The notes under the pieces: generated by a model | Databases searched by the model: none | The model's input: the letters and a program-made list of their open reading frames with translations, nothing else | What the model was told of the DNA's origin: nothing | Shown here: in pieces, positions 63,999-64,000 of the stretch | How the letters are laid out: each line of letters starts with the position of its first letter | Position numbering within the stretch: the stretch's first letter is position 1 | Assembly: GCA_021800275.1 (NCBI GenBank) | Contig: JAJYZB010000002.1 | Location: forward strand, 1 to 64,000 | Direction of reading: 5' to 3' | Source of the DNA: a bacterium | GTDB lineage: Bacteria > Vulcanimicrobiota > JABDET01 | Length of the DNA stretch: 64,000 nucleotides | Program-made: the position numbers and the translations under genes

Positions 63999-64000
63999 TA

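Overview
The window is AT-rich bacterial chromosome with almost no spacing between genes. It reads as a Gram-negative (diderm), aerobically respiring bacterium. The evidence is lpxD (lipid A synthesis), rseP, TonB and AsmA-like envelope proteins, a PilT motor ATPase, a quinol/NADH chain with complex I genes, and a large heme-copper oxidase operon. The taxon cannot be fixed from sequence alone. The mixture (split nuo genes, glutaminyl-tRNA synthetase, separate-subunit GlyS, FecR/CHASE2-cyclase pair, many secreted proteins of unknown family) would suit an uncultivated deltaproteobacterium-like lineage, and this is inference.

Layout. 1-7.5 kb (+): a TPR protein entering from the left edge with a 12-residue tandem repeat, an AsmA-like protein, rseP, proS, rdgB and an acetyl-CoA acetyltransferase. 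7.5-9.2 kb is the only accessory-looking stretch. It holds a decayed IS1380-family transposase that the ORF track misses (it lies antisense to a spurious ORF), one small unknown gene with a strong ribosome binding site, and a second possible decayed reading frame. 9.2-17.2 kb (-): nuoABC behind an unknown secreted protein, dnaE, and an overlapping trxB-tlpA pair. tRNA-Ala follows at 17.3 kb.

17.5-26.9 kb (-) is one long operon for a type A cytochrome c oxidase: subunit II, I, heme O synthase, two subunit III proteins, subunit IV, a SCO copper chaperone with an added N-terminal domain, heme A synthase and a diheme cytochrome c, running into lpxD. 27.3-32.5 kb: rplY-pth, pilT, a HAD phosphatase, an unknown gene and an acyl-CoA carboxylase beta subunit. 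32.6-36.3 kb (-): a secreted FecR/fibronectin-like protein overlapping a CHASE2 adenylate/guanylate cyclase. 36.4-39.5 kb: unknown genes, tRNA-Leu, a GNAT and a phosphopantetheinyl transferase. 39.6-43.9 kb (+): nuoD-glnS-nuoH, so complex I genes lie in at least two places and glnS sits inside one of them.

43.9-49.1 kb (-): acsA, a lipoprotein PpiC isomerase, mazG, an acyl-CoA thioesterase and a GAF/HD-GYP c-di-GMP phosphodiesterase. 49.2-52.5 kb (-): secreted or unknown proteins, an Asp-box propeller-like protein and TonB. 52.6-54.8 kb (+): glyS, interrupted by an in-frame TAA. The rest holds GNATs, unknown small genes, a NUDIX/metallo-hydrolase pair, tRNA-Gln, nth, and a minus-strand operon of an APH-fold pseudokinase (cut by the right edge), a secreted protein, an FmdB-type zinc ribbon, hisC, a GNAT and hutH.

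Most protein genes here are standard housekeeping and respiratory genes. I did not find a clearly new defence or mobile system. The points most worth checking are the interrupted glyS, the thioredoxin reductase with an altered NADPH motif, the SCO fusion, the pseudokinase, the FecR/cyclase pair and the nuoD-glnS-nuoH arrangement.
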